A DNA stretch of 64,000 bases from assembly GCA_033297075.1 (NCBI GenBank), contig MU858115.1:114885-178884 (forward strand), read 5' to 3'. The notes under the pieces were generated by a model that saw only the letters and a program-made list of their open reading frames with translations, made no database searches and was not told where the DNA came from. This stretch comes from Rhypophila decipiens. Its lineage: Eukaryota; Ascomycota; Sordariomycetes; Sordariales; Naviculisporaceae. Within the stretch, counting starts at the first letter, position 1, and each line of letters begins with the position of its first letter. The translations under genes and the position numbers were made by a program. Shown here piece by piece: positions 42,971-54,334 of the stretch.

Positions 42971-45172
42971 TCACCGCTCCGAGGTAAGATCATTCTCAAA
43001 CCTCACTACTCTCACGCTAGCCGGCTTCTTGGTATTTGGATGGTCATTCAACGCAATCGACTCGGAATCCCTTCTCACTGGAATCGCCTGGGACGCCTTG
43101 CGCTCAATCGGAATATAATACCCAGACCTCCTGGCCGGCACCTCAAAGATGATGTCCACTTGTTCCAGTGTCAACCCCTTGGTCTCGGGTACAAACCAGT
43201 ACGAAAACAGGGCGGCCGCAAAACAGGCTCCTCCCCAGATAAAAAACACGCCTGTCCCCAGATTCAAATGGTTGCTATCATACAAAACCGGAGTCAGGAA
43301 AGCAAAAATCGTGTTGGTAAGCCAATTGGTAGACGTCGCTATCCCTATTCCCCTCGCCCGTATCTGCATGGGGAAGATCTCACCGACGAGAATCCAAGCT
43401 CCAGGTCCCCAGGTGACGGCGTAGAGGAACAGATAGGCGCCGACTCCCGTCATAGTTGCCCAGGACGCCCATTGGGGAATTGCTGCGTCTGCGGTGGTTA
43501 GTCTCCTCACCGAAGCGGCTGCCTTGACGTTCTCCTTCCACCCCACACCCACTCCAGCAACCACAATCTGGCATACCGCCATAGCAAATGCACCTGCGAT
43601 CAACAGCGTCCTTCTCCTGAATCTGGTGACGAGGTAAAAGGAGAAGAAGGTCGCCAAGACGTTGATGGCTGACATGATAACCACAATGAGAAAGACATTG
43701 TTGAACCTCTGCTGCTTGAAGAATACAGTCCCAAAGTAAAAGATAAAGTTGACTCCGCTGACCTGTTGAAACATCTGCACCGCAGCACCCAACAGCGTTC
43801 TTCTCAGGTTCGAGCTCTTGTCTCGCAACCTTCCCTGGAAACAATGTGCCCAGGACCCCAGATACGTTTTGCTCTCCGACGGTGCGTACCTCATCTCGGC
43901 CTCGTGGCCCGCAATGATATATCGCAGCTCTGCCTTGACAGAGTCCGAACCTGGCTCTTGACATCTCAGCCTTGCCAGCGCTTTTTGAGCCTCGTCATGT
44001 TTGCCCATCTTGACATACCACCTCGGCGACTCGGGAAGAAGCCACAGTAAGCCGACACCCAAAATCAACGCCCACCCAATCTGTAGGGAGATCGGGATCC
44101 GAAAGCTCCAGGTAGACCACATATCCCGGGTTCCAAGGTTCACACACGCCGCCATTAGCAAGCCCATCGTGATGCACAGCTGGTACCAAGCGACCAGGAA
44201 ACCTCTCACCCTCGCCCCGCTGATCTCGGACATGTACAGGACGATGACCGTCGAAATCATTCCCATTCCCACGCCAGTCTCGACCCTGCCTCTGCCCAGC
44301 ATGTCCATGTGGGTTGAGACGGTCTGGTTGACGACACCATATATGAATAAAGCGCAGGCACCCATGAGCGCGATCCGCCGCCCCAAGTAATCGGCCACAT
44401 CACTTCCCACCAGCGACCCCACACAAGTCCCAAGCGACAGCAGCCCGACAATCAGCGATTTGTCCTTGACAGGAAGTCGGAACCAGGCAGGTTGGATTGG
44501 TGGTTTGCCGTTGCTGCCGTCGAACAGGTCCCTCCCTTTCCCGGACGTTGCCGCGGTGTTCGACCGGATCCCTGCGCCCTTGGAAAGCGGTACGATAAAG
44601 AAAGGCTGCTCGAACCTCTCAATGCGGATCCAAGAGGGGGGCGTGTGGTCTCCATACCGGAATGCTTCCAGTACCACGTTTCTCGTGTGGTTCGTTCCTT
44701 GATCTCCTTCCACGTCAAAGTAGTCATCATGGTCAAGTTCATCTTCTTTCCTCGAATCGCTGGTCGAAATATAACCGTTCTCTCCTTTAATGTTCAACCA
44801 GTCGCTGTTTTCGGGCAGCCTGCCCCACAGAGCGTTGATCGATATCGGTCCCATAATTTCCGCACCACTTGTATCAAGAATCGGCTCTCCGTCTCGGTCT
44901 ATGACGGGGCCGGGCTCGGGATGTAATGAATGCCCCAGGTACAAGTTCTCAAAGTAGGGCATGGCCATCACGCCGTTGATGTATCCAGTGTCGTAGCCAA
45001 ATAACAAACCACCTATCCCTGTGAAGGCGGCGATGAAAATGGATTTCCATGTTGGTGAGAGGCGGGGCGTCCATCTGGAACGACTGGTAGTGGGGGTGTT
45101 AGGAACGACCGTGACCGGTTCCTCTTGGATGGTTGCGAGGGTCCCAGTCCCGGTGCCTCGTTTCCGGGGCAT
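42971..45172 (-). CDS. sugar-porter MFS transporter with enlarged first loop
   Basis: Single exon, 733 aa from the ATG at 45172. The 12-helix sugar-porter pattern is intact: TM1 GGLLFGYDTGYINGVM, DYLGRRIALMGA after TM2, YMSEISGARVRG, LPESPRWYVKMGKHDEA before the central loop, QQVSGVNFIFYFGTVFF at TM7, RFRRRTLL and the PETKGLTLEQVD end. It moves hexoses or related sugars across the plasma membrane, usually with protons. Unusual: the first extracellular loop is about 160 residues (about 76-234) where typical members have 25-45. The insert is acidic and hydrophilic, with one sequon (NHT). No splice signals suggest it is intronic, and it is stop-free for ~480 nt. The C-terminal tail is short, unlike the sensors Snf3/Rgt2. 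Confidence 0.88.
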   Translation of the reverse strand: MPRKRGTGTGTLATIQEEPVTVVPNTPTTSRSRWTPRLSPTWKSIFIAAFTGIGGLLFGYDTGYINGVMAMPYFENLYLGHSLHPEPGPVIDRDGEPILDTSGAEIMGPISINALWGRLPENSDWLNIKGENGYISTSDSRKEDELDHDDYFDVEGDQGTNHTRNVVLEAFRYGDHTPPSWIRIERFEQPFFIVPLSKGAGIRSNTAATSGKGRDLFDGSNGKPPIQPAWFRLPVKDKSLIVGLLSLGTCVGSLVGSDVADYLGRRIALMGACALFIYGVVNQTVSTHMDMLGRGRVETGVGMGMISTVIVLYMSEISGARVRGFLVAWYQLCITMGLLMAACVNLGTRDMWSTWSFRIPISLQIGWALILGVGLLWLLPESPRWYVKMGKHDEAQKALARLRCQEPGSDSVKAELRYIIAGHEAEMRYAPSESKTYLGSWAHCFQGRLRDKSSNLRRTLLGAAVQMFQQVSGVNFIFYFGTVFFKQQRFNNVFLIVVIMSAINVLATFFSFYLVTRFRRRTLLIAGAFAMAVCQIVVAGVGVGWKENVKAAASVRRLTTADAAIPQWASWATMTGVGAYLFLYAVTWGPGAWILVGEIFPMQIRARGIGIATSTNWLTNTIFAFLTPVLYDSNHLNLGTGVFFIWGGACFAAALFSYWFVPETKGLTLEQVDIIFEVPARRSGYYIPIERKASQAIPVRRDSESIALNDHPNTKKPASVRVVRFENDLTSER

Positions 45173-46398
45173 TGCCGTTTGTGATGGCGGAACGCCGATT
45201 TGGTTCACCGAGAATTTAATAAGCACTTTGACGGTGGGGAAAGAAACAACTCTGATTCCCTCGTTTCTGTCCAAGAACGCTTGTTTCCAATTCCAGGGCC
45301 TTGTTCACGGCTCTCCTGATAAGACTAACGATGGTCCTGATTTTAGTTCCGATCGGCAAAAGTGTGTTTCGTTGTTGTAACTCCGGAACCTTCCAAGGTT
45401 TGAACGAACGCTATTTCCAGAGGGTTTCACGGGTGAGACTTTGGTCCAAACCCACAGTGACGAAATTGCGGTAGTAGCACCGTCTTTTATCCCCGTTGAG
45501 GCTGTCGGCGGGCGGCTAACGGATTAAGAGACCTTCGAGAGGCGGGGGTGGTGTGAGAAACAAACGAAGTAATCTCGATTGTGCGTATATCCAACAACGG
45601 CGCACCTAGCAGACGACAGGCATGAGTATGAGAAAGAAGCCGGGCAATTGGGACCCAGACAGAGTTAATAATGAGAAGGGCGAGATCGGGACCGGGCCGG
45701 GTCTGGAAGCCTGTGTTCTGGAGAAATGTCTTCATGATCAAGGTTATTGTGGAGGCGTGTTAGGTCAGATGACCGCCAGTTCGGGATACAAACTCGAAAA
45801 CCGACTGTGGCTGGTTGGAAACTGGAGAAAACCTAGAACGATCAGTGAATGGGGAAGATCAAGTGGCCATGTTGACCCGAGTTCTGCCGTAGGACTGTTA
45901 TGTGGGTTTTGTGGCGCTCCTCTTTTCCTTCCTCCAGCGTCACAGCTTCCGGGGAAGGCAGGAAACAAGTGCTGGGAGGCGGAGACATCAATCAGCTGGA
46001 GAGCAAGCCGGAACTCTGCATAACAGAGGAAAGAACTCATCCATAACAGCACGACTGAAGCCGCAGCCCATACGTTGTGATAGAAACTGCACAGAACCAC
46101 CAAGTGAAAGGTGCATCTGTAATGTCATTCCGGCTGCTTGATTAGGTGGAGGAATAATGCTAGGACTCAATACCAGCCACCAAGCAAGGATAGATATGAT
46201 GGTAAATGAGGGAGTTCACCTCTCGATTACAAGGTCTCGAATCCTTTCCAAAAGCCTTGGGAAGATGAGGAACAAGAAACGCAGCAGAATCACGCCTTCC
46301 CCAATGAACGCCCGTCCCAGAAACCAAAGAAAGAGTTGAACAAGCCAAAAGATTGGCATAATAACACCGGGCCATGCAAAAATGCCAATACACCAGAC
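45173..46398. other. intergenic, 1.2 kb
   Basis: Upstream of the transporter gene and downstream of the Pep7/Vac1 gene. No gene supported. Confidence 0.4.
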
Positions 46399-48553
46399 TC
46401 ACTGCCCAACAGCATAAACACCTTCCCACCGTTCAGCGACACCACTAACGACCCTCTTGGCCGCTTCGATCTCCCTGTCCAATTCCTCAAGATTCCGAGT
46501 CAGCGCCCCGACCTCCTCGATCCTCTTGGCCCCTCTTGCATTATCCACCATCTCTTGCACCAAGAACCTCTGCTCTTCCAGCACGATGAGCTTCTCCCTC
46601 GCCTCTTTCTCTTCCGTCTCCAAGGCGGAAATCACGGTGCTGGCCTCGCTGGCACCGCCCAGGCTGCTCGTCTCGGGATCAAATCCCGCCGACTCCCCGT
46701 TCCGCAACGGGGAAGCATGGGCCGAGCCGTTCAGACCCGAGAGTAACCTCCTGTGACTAGTATTTGAGCTAGCGCTGTTGTGCCTCTTGAGCACCTGAGG
46801 TACACTCTTGAGCGGAATCAAGTTAGTGTGTAAAAAGGTCGACGCGGCTGTGTATATGGCTTTCTGTAGCCGCAACTGGGTGGGGCTCGTAGTCTTCATA
46901 TCACGTATGCGCTTCGCCGCAAGGTCGTATTTGGCGAATGCGTCGGTGAGTCTTTTGCGAATCTTGGCTGCTTCTTGTATCTGCGCATGTGTCGGTGGCG
47001 GTTTGTCGTGACCGCCATCCTCGCCAGGGGGCTGCAGAGCTAAAAGTGACCTTTGAAAGGAGGGCATAAGCAATTCGATACCACGCTCAAACTGGCGGAG
47101 CGTTTCGTAGGCCCGCAGGTCTGGCGGTTTCAGCGCGACAGATGCTTTGAACTCGTTGTGGGAGAATATGGTAGCTTTACAATCGCGGCACATCCTTACA
47201 TCGACGCTTATTTGCCCGTTTCCTCCTCCGGGCTTTTCGGATGTAAGATGGGCATGGGCTGGTGTCCAAGTTAGCAGAGTGTCAACATTAGAATGTCAAG
47301 AAGACCTGGGGTACTTACGGCTTGCCACGTTCAACCCTACTTCGGTCGAACAGCCCGTCTGAGGATCAGCGCATACAACCCGCCCACACATACGGCAGTG
47401 ATGTCTCCTGAACGTCCACGGCCTAAACTCTTGCTTGCAAAAGGGGCAGTTCGAGACGGCCGCATCTTCCTCCCACGTAACGAGTGATTGCTCAATCATC
47501 TTTCGCTGGCTCTTTTGCCCCGAAAACGACGGCGGCAAGAGACTAGACCCGTTGACACCTCCTTCCTGCGGAATCTCTGCCAACATCCTGGTGAGCTTTG
47601 TTAACCGCTTCTCTAGCCTCTGAACCTCCAATCGTTGCCTCTCGACCCGCTTTGTCCGTATCGCTTTGAAAGCCGAGGTGTGATCCTGCGATAGTCCATG
47701 ATGGTCATTGTATCCGCCCCTTGACTTGTAACACGTCTCACACACACGGCACCATACGCCCCGAACCGGCTCATGCTGCGCCGACCTCGAGAGCTTCATC
47801 TGGTACATGGTGTGCTCTTCGCAGAACAGCCGACCGCATTTCCGGCAGTTCACGCTGCCGCTTCCAATGGGCCCAAGTCTCTTCCCACACAGCGGATCTG
47901 TGCATACATCGTTTCCAGTTGATCGTTCCCAGTGTTTTCTTGTCACGAGTTCCTCTGGGTCAATAACTCGTTCCACAGCAGGTCTCCCTGGCGCGACTGG
48001 GACGGGCAGCGGTTGCGACTCGTTCGACTCGAAGACTTCTAGGCCTCGTAACTTTTGGTTGATCAGGGACAAGGGTTGGAATCGCTTCGCCTTCAGGACC
48101 TGCTTGTCGAACCACGTCTTGACTTCATCCTGTGTAGCTTCGGGGAGCTCCTGGTGGACATCGTCGATGTGTCTGTTCAGTTGGAGAAGTGTGACCTAGC
48201 ATTAATGTATCAGTATCCGCCTGCCATGAACAAAACATCTATGTCTGGGGCGTATATACCATTTCCTCCTCACATATCGGACACACCAGCTTGTTGCTGG
48301 CTGGGGTGTCATTGGAAGGGCCGGCGAGGCTGATGTTGGCCGTGAGATCCTGACTAAAGTCGGGAAGCGGGCCCGTGGAGGGAGGCGATATGGAGTTTTG
48401 GGTAGAATTTCTCGAGTGAAAGGAGACGGTGCTGCTGTCGGAGGGAGCAAAAGGACTGGCAGCTCGGGGAGCCTGGGCTGGCGATGGCGATGGCGGGGCG
48501 AGGCCTTTCCCATTCCCCAAGATCCTGCCTCCCCCGAGCTTCCGACCCGACAT
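46399..48553 (-). CDS. PEP7: FYVE-type endosomal tethering protein, Pep7/Vac1
   Basis: Exons 48553-48260, 48195-47319 and 47258-46399 encode 676 aa; all junctions keep phase. Splicing of the first intron restores a C2H2 finger (CPICEEEMVTLLQLNRHIDD, then VH; residues about 91-112). A first FYVE-like zinc region follows (C at CTDPLCGKRL, CRKCGRLFC, WCRVCETC; about 196-255), then a coiled coil (QRLEVQRLEKRLTKLTRM) and a second, true FYVE finger (about 348-440) with RRHHCRMCGRVVC, its last CRDC supplied by exon 3. The C-terminal helical region fits a Rabenosyn-type Rab-binding segment. Vac1/Pep7 links PI3P, Rab5/Vps21, Vps45 and the syntaxin Pep12 in Golgi-to-endosome transport. Divergent from the Met8 gene, with 629 bp between the ATGs. 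Confidence 0.9.
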
Positions 48554-49182
48554 ATTTCTCTGGTCCCTCGGAGGGCGGGTCCGGTTGATTATTCGCTTTT
48601 TAAAGTGTCGCGCCAGGCGCACATGGTCGTTATCCGAAAAAGATGGCAGTCGATGTGTTTGGATCTGTTCGTGTCGACTTCCCTTCCCCCTTGTGTCGGT
48701 GCCACGGAGCGTTGGTACTGATCCTTGTGCTGCTTGGCCCAGGATCAAATGCGGGCAGGCAAGGCTTCAGCTTGGCTTCATTGAGCCCGCGGGCCTGGAC
48801 TGACAGGTTGCAGTGGGGTTGAAGCTAAATTGGAGAGACCTAGTTCCAAAACTTTAGAGTGTACCTTTCATTCCACAGCGCTGTAGGCAATCGCTACAGT
48901 ATTCCGCTAACAGCCGAACCACCCACTATCCGTTATCGCCTTTCCGAGGAAAAAGCAACGGGATCAACTGGAGTTCCAAGCAACATCCCACCCAATTGGT
49001 CAAGGGCCAACCTCTAATTTTTATGTCATCGCTTCAAAGCCCATCGACTTGCCTCAACTCCCAATCGAAATGCATCCCCTCTGCTCTTTCACTTCCGCTT
49101 TGGGCGCGTGCTTCTCTTCTCGCTTCAAGGTCCGGTGAAAGCAAAATCTAACATCACCAAAATAAGCGAAGAGTAGAGCAAG
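48554..49182. promoter_or_regulatory. shared divergent promoter, PEP7/MET8
   Basis: 629 bp between two divergently oriented ATGs. No gene fits here, so it should carry both promoters. No individual element is claimed. Confidence 0.5.
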
Positions 49183-50033
49183 ATGGCGCAACCAAACCAA
49201 CAAAAGTTCCCCGCGGTCCAAGGTGGCGGCAGCTTGATTGTCGCATGGCAGATCAAAGGAAAGCGGGTGTTGGTAGTCGGCGGCGGCGAGGTTAGTTGAC
49301 CTCTCCTCACCCATGTCCTCTTTTCCTCTCGCTAACGTCACTAAAACCCAAACAGGTAGCAGCAGGCCGCATCCTAAACTGCCTCAACGCCGACGCCCTC
49401 GTAACCGTCGTATCCCCCCTCGCCCGCCTCAACTCAGAAGTCGCCTACCGAGTAGCCCAAAACGAAGTAACCCACATCGACCGCAACTTTGAGCCCTCAG
49501 ACCTCGACGGAGCCGACATGGTCCTCGTAGCAGTCGACGACCCCGAAGCGTCAAGCACAATCTGGAAGCTCTGCAAAGAAAAACGGATAATCGCCAACAT
49601 CGCCGACGTCCCGCCCGAATGCGACTTTTACTTCGGTAGCGTGCACCGAGACGGTCCTCTCCAGATAATGGTCAGCACCAACGGCAAAGGTCCCCGGCTG
49701 GCCAGCACGATCCGCAAGTTCATCGCCAAGCAGCTCCCCAGCAATGCCGGCAGCGCCATCGAGACGGTGGGTCAGCTGCGCGTCAAACTGAGGCAGATCG
49801 CCCCACGACCAGAAGATGGACCCAAGAGAATGGCTTGGATGACCAAGGTCAGCGATGCGTATAGCTTGTCCCAGATGTGCGAATTGACCGAGGAAGACAT
49901 GGCAAATCTCCTGCGGTATTATCCCAGCGGCAAGGTTCCGTCCATGGATGTGCTCCAGTCCCTGAGAGGGAACCCAGACGGCAGCAAGCTGGATGTGTTT
50001 GACGGTTCGTTTGGATTTAGTGTCGGGGCTTGA
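49183..50033 (+). CDS. MET8: sirohaem synthase Met8 (precorrin-2 dehydrogenase/ferrochelatase)
   Basis: Exons 49183-49290 and 49356-50033 give 261 aa; the 65-bp intron splits the NAD-binding loop exactly (VVGGGE | VAAGR). The protein shows the GGGxVAxxR dinucleotide motif, TVVSPLARLN, DMVLVAVDDPE and the diagnostic IADVPPECDFYFGSVHRDG with STNGKGPRLAS. Met8 oxidises precorrin-2 to sirohydrochlorin with NAD and inserts iron, making sirohaem for sulfite and nitrite reductases. The start ATG at 49183 is followed by a short leader (AQPNQQKFPAVQGGGSLI) like that of other fungal Met8 proteins. Confidence 0.93.
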
Positions 50034-50757
50034 GATTGGTCCTTGCTGATTTAAAGATGGACGACATGGACATATATACATGAGAATTCGGCGTTGGGAG
50101 AACTTGACATGATACCACGGGCATTAATGCAGATTGTATATACTGGAAGGGCACGGCACGATGGACGTTGCAATAGGAAAAGGGTACACTTGATATGTAG
50201 GTAACCAAACATGACCAAGGTCGAGGGATATATACTTGCATCATATATACACATCTTCAGCGCCAGCATGTTTCCTATAAATAATTGACCTCGAGAGTAA
50301 AAATGCGAGACCTTTAACTCTTCACCCCCATAGATCTCAGTCCATGACCGACAAAAGACGGACAGAGAGCCGCCAAACCCCAAGTTATACAACCGTGGTA
50401 AAAGAAGTATATAAAAAGATCCATATGGCTCTTGTTTGCTCCAAGAAGCCAAAGACTGTAAATAAAGAAGCCAGGCCAATACCGAGCACCCCGTGTAACG
50501 TATAAAAAAACCCCCCAAGACGCCTCTTCAACCAAACCGGGTAATAGTGAGTCTCGTCCACAAAGATACGAATGACAAGAAACTTAATCAACGCCATAAA
50601 ACTGAAATCGGTCCAATGCAAATAACGCGTCCCAAGAAAAGATAACCAAACCAAAACCAACCACCCAGCAAATAAAACCAAAGAAAATATTAACCCCGTC
50701 CCGAAATCTCAAATCCATAAATCCTCGAGCGAGTAGGGCCGTCCGTCTGCAAAGCAA
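50034..50757. other. convergent 3' region
   Basis: AT-rich stretch between the stops of Met8 (+) and the Mbp1-like gene (-). A hydrophobic minus-strand frame (50681-50385) exists but is not supported as a gene. Confidence 0.4.
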
Positions 50758-53515
50758 TCAGTGAACGGCCTCTACACCACCCAAGAATCTTCGTACACGG
50801 CCAATTTCCAGCTCGCCCTTTTCCGACGCGACAGCCCTCGTCAGGGTGTCAATCAAGGTGTCGACCTCTCCCTCAGGGCACTTGGTACACAGTGAAACCA
50901 GTTTCCTATACTTGAGTTCCCTGTCTTTACTCCGCGCCTTGAACTCGAGCGTGGCCTGCCGTGTCTGATGGGTCCTCTCCCTCAGGGCATTGATCCGAGC
51001 ACGCAAGACAGCCGCACTGGGCAGGTTGGCTTGTTGCTGCTGTTGTGACATGGCATTGTCCAGCTCCACCTCCCACGCATTGGCGCCGGCCACATCTAAC
51101 CGACCATGACGTTGCTCAATCTGCACGAGATTATATTCCTCCTCCTCGGCCGCACGAGCGAGATTGAGCACTTTTTGACGCATAAGTTGCTGTGCTTGCA
51201 GTTTGGCCTCAAGGGCCTCGACATTGTGACGGGTCTCGGCTATTTGGGCCGAGGCGGTTCGCAACGAGTTGTGCAGAGAATCAATGGCGTCTTGCTTCTT
51301 CTTCAGCTCTCCCTGGAAGAGACCAGTCGTTTCTCCTATTAAATGGGTAATTGCTGGTTTTAGTTAGCACCAAATGGTTTCGCAAGGCGAAGAAGGAGTA
51401 CTCACAGTTTACGACCTCATCGCTGTTCTCTCTGCTCTTGTGGCCCGAGCCCTGGGACCCGGCGTTCCCACCGTTCTTTGCCTCGCCGTTTGTCTGGCTC
51501 TCATTTTCCACGCCGATTCCAAAGTCTAACGGCCGAAGTCCAGCGTGGTTCGCGATATTGGGATCCGCGCCAACTTCCAGAAGCTGTGATATTATGCTGC
51601 GGTTGCCAATACGGGCAGCAATATTCAATGCCGTATCACCGCTGTTATCCTGTGCGTTCACAATCTCGCTCATGAATCGAACAATGTTCATTCTGGTCGG
51701 CGGGTTGATACCGCTGCTGCTTGGCACATTTTGGCTGCTCGGCGCTCGTACCACCCACTCAAGAAGACTTTCGAGATAGTATCTGCTGGCCATGTTACGG
51801 CCTTTGACGGCGCTGGTGAGGGCGATGTGATGTAGCACCGTCCGACCCTTATCATCTACGACGTCGATCGTGCTTCCCAAGAGATCCAACAGCTCCGGGA
51901 ACGAGTTGGCATCCATGGGATTTGTGACATTGCAAGCACGCATGAGGGCGGTCTCGCCCGAGGTGTTGACCCGGAACGGACTCGCGCCGGCCTCAATGAG
52001 CGCCCGTAATAAGGGCATACGGGACAACGCAGCAGCCCAATGAAGCGATGTGCAACATTGTGGATCGATTGGAGCATCCAATTCCTGAGGTATCATATTG
52101 CGCAGCATGTCGAGACTCTGCTCGCTGGGTCCGTTGGGTCCGTTAAATTGAGGCAAGAACAACTCCATAAGCATTTTCCGCTTCTCTTGGCCCTCGGGAG
52201 AGGTTTCGTACGGTAACGGTCGGAGAGGACCAGGACTGTAGACAGGCTCCGTTTCATTGAGTCCGGCCTGTGAGTAAATAAAGGACTCGTTCGGTTCCGT
52301 CGGTGAGCCCGGGAAGTTTGCAGCGTAGGAATCCATCGGTGGGTATGTAGGGGTAAGTCCGCCAAAGCTATTGGCCGGGGTAAGAACTCTCTGGCGCTTG
52401 CGGGGAGGTTGTTCGCCATCACCGTTGAGCGGCTGAGTAGTCTGCGAGTTGAAAGCCGATTCCGTGTTCTGGCCATAGTCCGAGGCGAAGCTCTGCTGTG
52501 AGTTGGCTGGAAGATCGCTGCCATCCTGAATCGAGGACTGCCGCTGAAAGCTGGGCGCTCGGGTTGGACCGTTGCGATTTCTAGGCGCAGGGGAGTCGAA
52601 CCTGGCTTTGCTGATAGCAGTCAGGGCGTGCGAGGCTGTCGATGAGATTTTCTGGAAAAATGTTCCTGTTCCAGCCGAACCATTCGCCCGGTTTTCTTGT
52701 GAGCCCGCCGTGTACATGCGCTTCCGCTGGGCAGCCAAGGCCTGCTCCTTTGTGGGCGTATCCACGTCACCGACTCCTCCCTCATTGCCACGGTTATGGT
52801 TCAGCAAGGTTGACAAGACGCCCTCCACTCCGTATTGGCGGCAGACTGCGAGACCGCGCTCGTATGGGATCCATGTCCCCTGATATTTTCCATAGCCACC
52901 CTGCACCTTCTCGTGGGTGCCAGTTTGAATTTCTTTTTCAAGGATCTTGGTGCGACGGCCTTTCTCGACTCCAGCGACTTTGAGAATCTGTGTTGCATTC
53001 AGCCAATCGTCGTCCTGCCGCCGCATGACAGCGATAGCAGCAGCGTTGGCCAGACCGACGTTCATCTCGTACACGTTCACACCGGAGTATGTTGCCTACG
53101 AGGTAGGTTAGGTTAGCCGCTTATTCGTCGCTAAGAAACGGAGGTGGTAGCACTGCTGCTCAAGCCTTACAGAAAAAACAACTGGGCCAGCGTTGACTGG
53201 TTTCGGGGCTGGGTCGGTATACTGCCGGTAGACCGACGACGATATTTGCGACGAGGGCTGACTCATGGAGAAGGATTGCTGCGACGATTGCTGTGACTGC
53301 TGCGACTGCTGCGACTGCTGAGAAGCGTTGCCATTGTTGCCATTGTGCGGAGGGTTCATGTTGGACATGTTGCTTGCGGTCTGTGAAGGATTGGTGGCGG
53401 CACCCAGCGGAGGGGCAGGCACTAGAGAAGTTGCAGTGCCTCCTGAAAAGGATGCGCGATGGGGTTGAGAGGAGGCGGTCGGGGTTGAAGAAGTGGTGAG
53501 AGTTGTCGACGCCAT
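50758..53515 (-). CDS. MBP1: APSES cell-cycle transcription factor, Mbp1 type
   Basis: Exons 53515-53171, 53095-51406 and 51353-50758 encode 876 aa. After a Ser/Gln-rich N-terminus (QQSQQSQQS, about 66-80), the APSES/KilA-N DNA-binding domain (about 116-215) begins ATYSGVNVYEMNV and contains RRQDDDWLNATQILKVAGV and GYGKYQGTWIPYERG. A basic linker (PPRKRQR) may be a nuclear signal. Ankyrin repeats follow (about 430-690), e.g. TSLHWAAALSRMPLLRALIE and GDTALNIAARIGNRSIISQL, then a C-terminal coiled coil for pairing with a Swi6-like partner. In yeast MBF drives G1/S genes. The last intron has two candidate acceptors; only the upstream one (51354) keeps the frame. Confidence 0.93.
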
Positions 53516-54334
53516 TAGTCGCCCATCGAGGTGCAACCGGGAAAGCGAGTACACAAAATCCAAAGAATACGGAGCGCTGTATCCGCAGTGAGACTGAGCC
53601 GAGTTTCCAGGTAATCGTGGCGTGGATGGAGAAAGAGATTGTGGGTGCGCAGCGACGGGTACTTGGGCGAGATTTGCGTAAAAAGGGCCCTGCGACTTAC
53701 CGCGAGGTGAAAGTGAGCGAGTACGGGTGCGTCGCAGTGGATCGTGGGAAAATGGGGTTAGTCAAATACGTCGTGCAGGACCGGTTCCTGGATTACAGGA
53801 CTCGCTGCAAGGTCACAAGAACAAGATGCGAATTGCCGTTACAAAGGTAGAAACGAAGTTATCGGCGTGAAAATGAGAATGAACAGCCTTGCGACAGACG
53901 GGTCTCGCCAATATGATGGATGGATCCCTGTTTCGGAATTTCAATTAAGATGGGATGGCGGACGTGTGTTTTTCGTGTTCTCGCGGTCGTGCCCGTGGGC
54001 GTGTTCAGTGCCCAGGACGCGTAGCCAACCGAAAGGCCTGAGCATTGAAATGAGGGGCTTCCGGGTTTTGACCACGGAAACACGGGGAGACGCGGGAAAG
54101 GAACCGAGTTTTCACAGCACATCAATTACGCACAGACCACCAGGGCCATCAGACTTCAGTGGAACCATTACTTGAAACATTCGTCCAATCAATGACAAGC
54201 TACCAAGCTAAAAGAGAAAAAAAAAAGACTTATCAACCTTTCACAGCAGCTTCGGTTCTTCAGGATGATATGACATCAAAGGGCAGTGTGGTAGCTCCGG
54301 GCCGGCTATCTGGGAATACGATGACCTCGCCAGA
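53516..54334. promoter_or_regulatory. divergent promoter region, MBP1/LYR gene
   Basis: 819 bp between the ATGs of the Mbp1-like (-) and LYR (+) genes. No gene fits here. An A-rich tract sits near 54212-54227, about 110 bp before the LYR gene ATG. Confidence 0.45.

Noticed and set aside
50385..50681. Hydrophobic minus-strand frame between MET8 and MBP1
   Set aside because: AT-rich 3' regions often give hydrophobic translations; no splice support and no family pattern.
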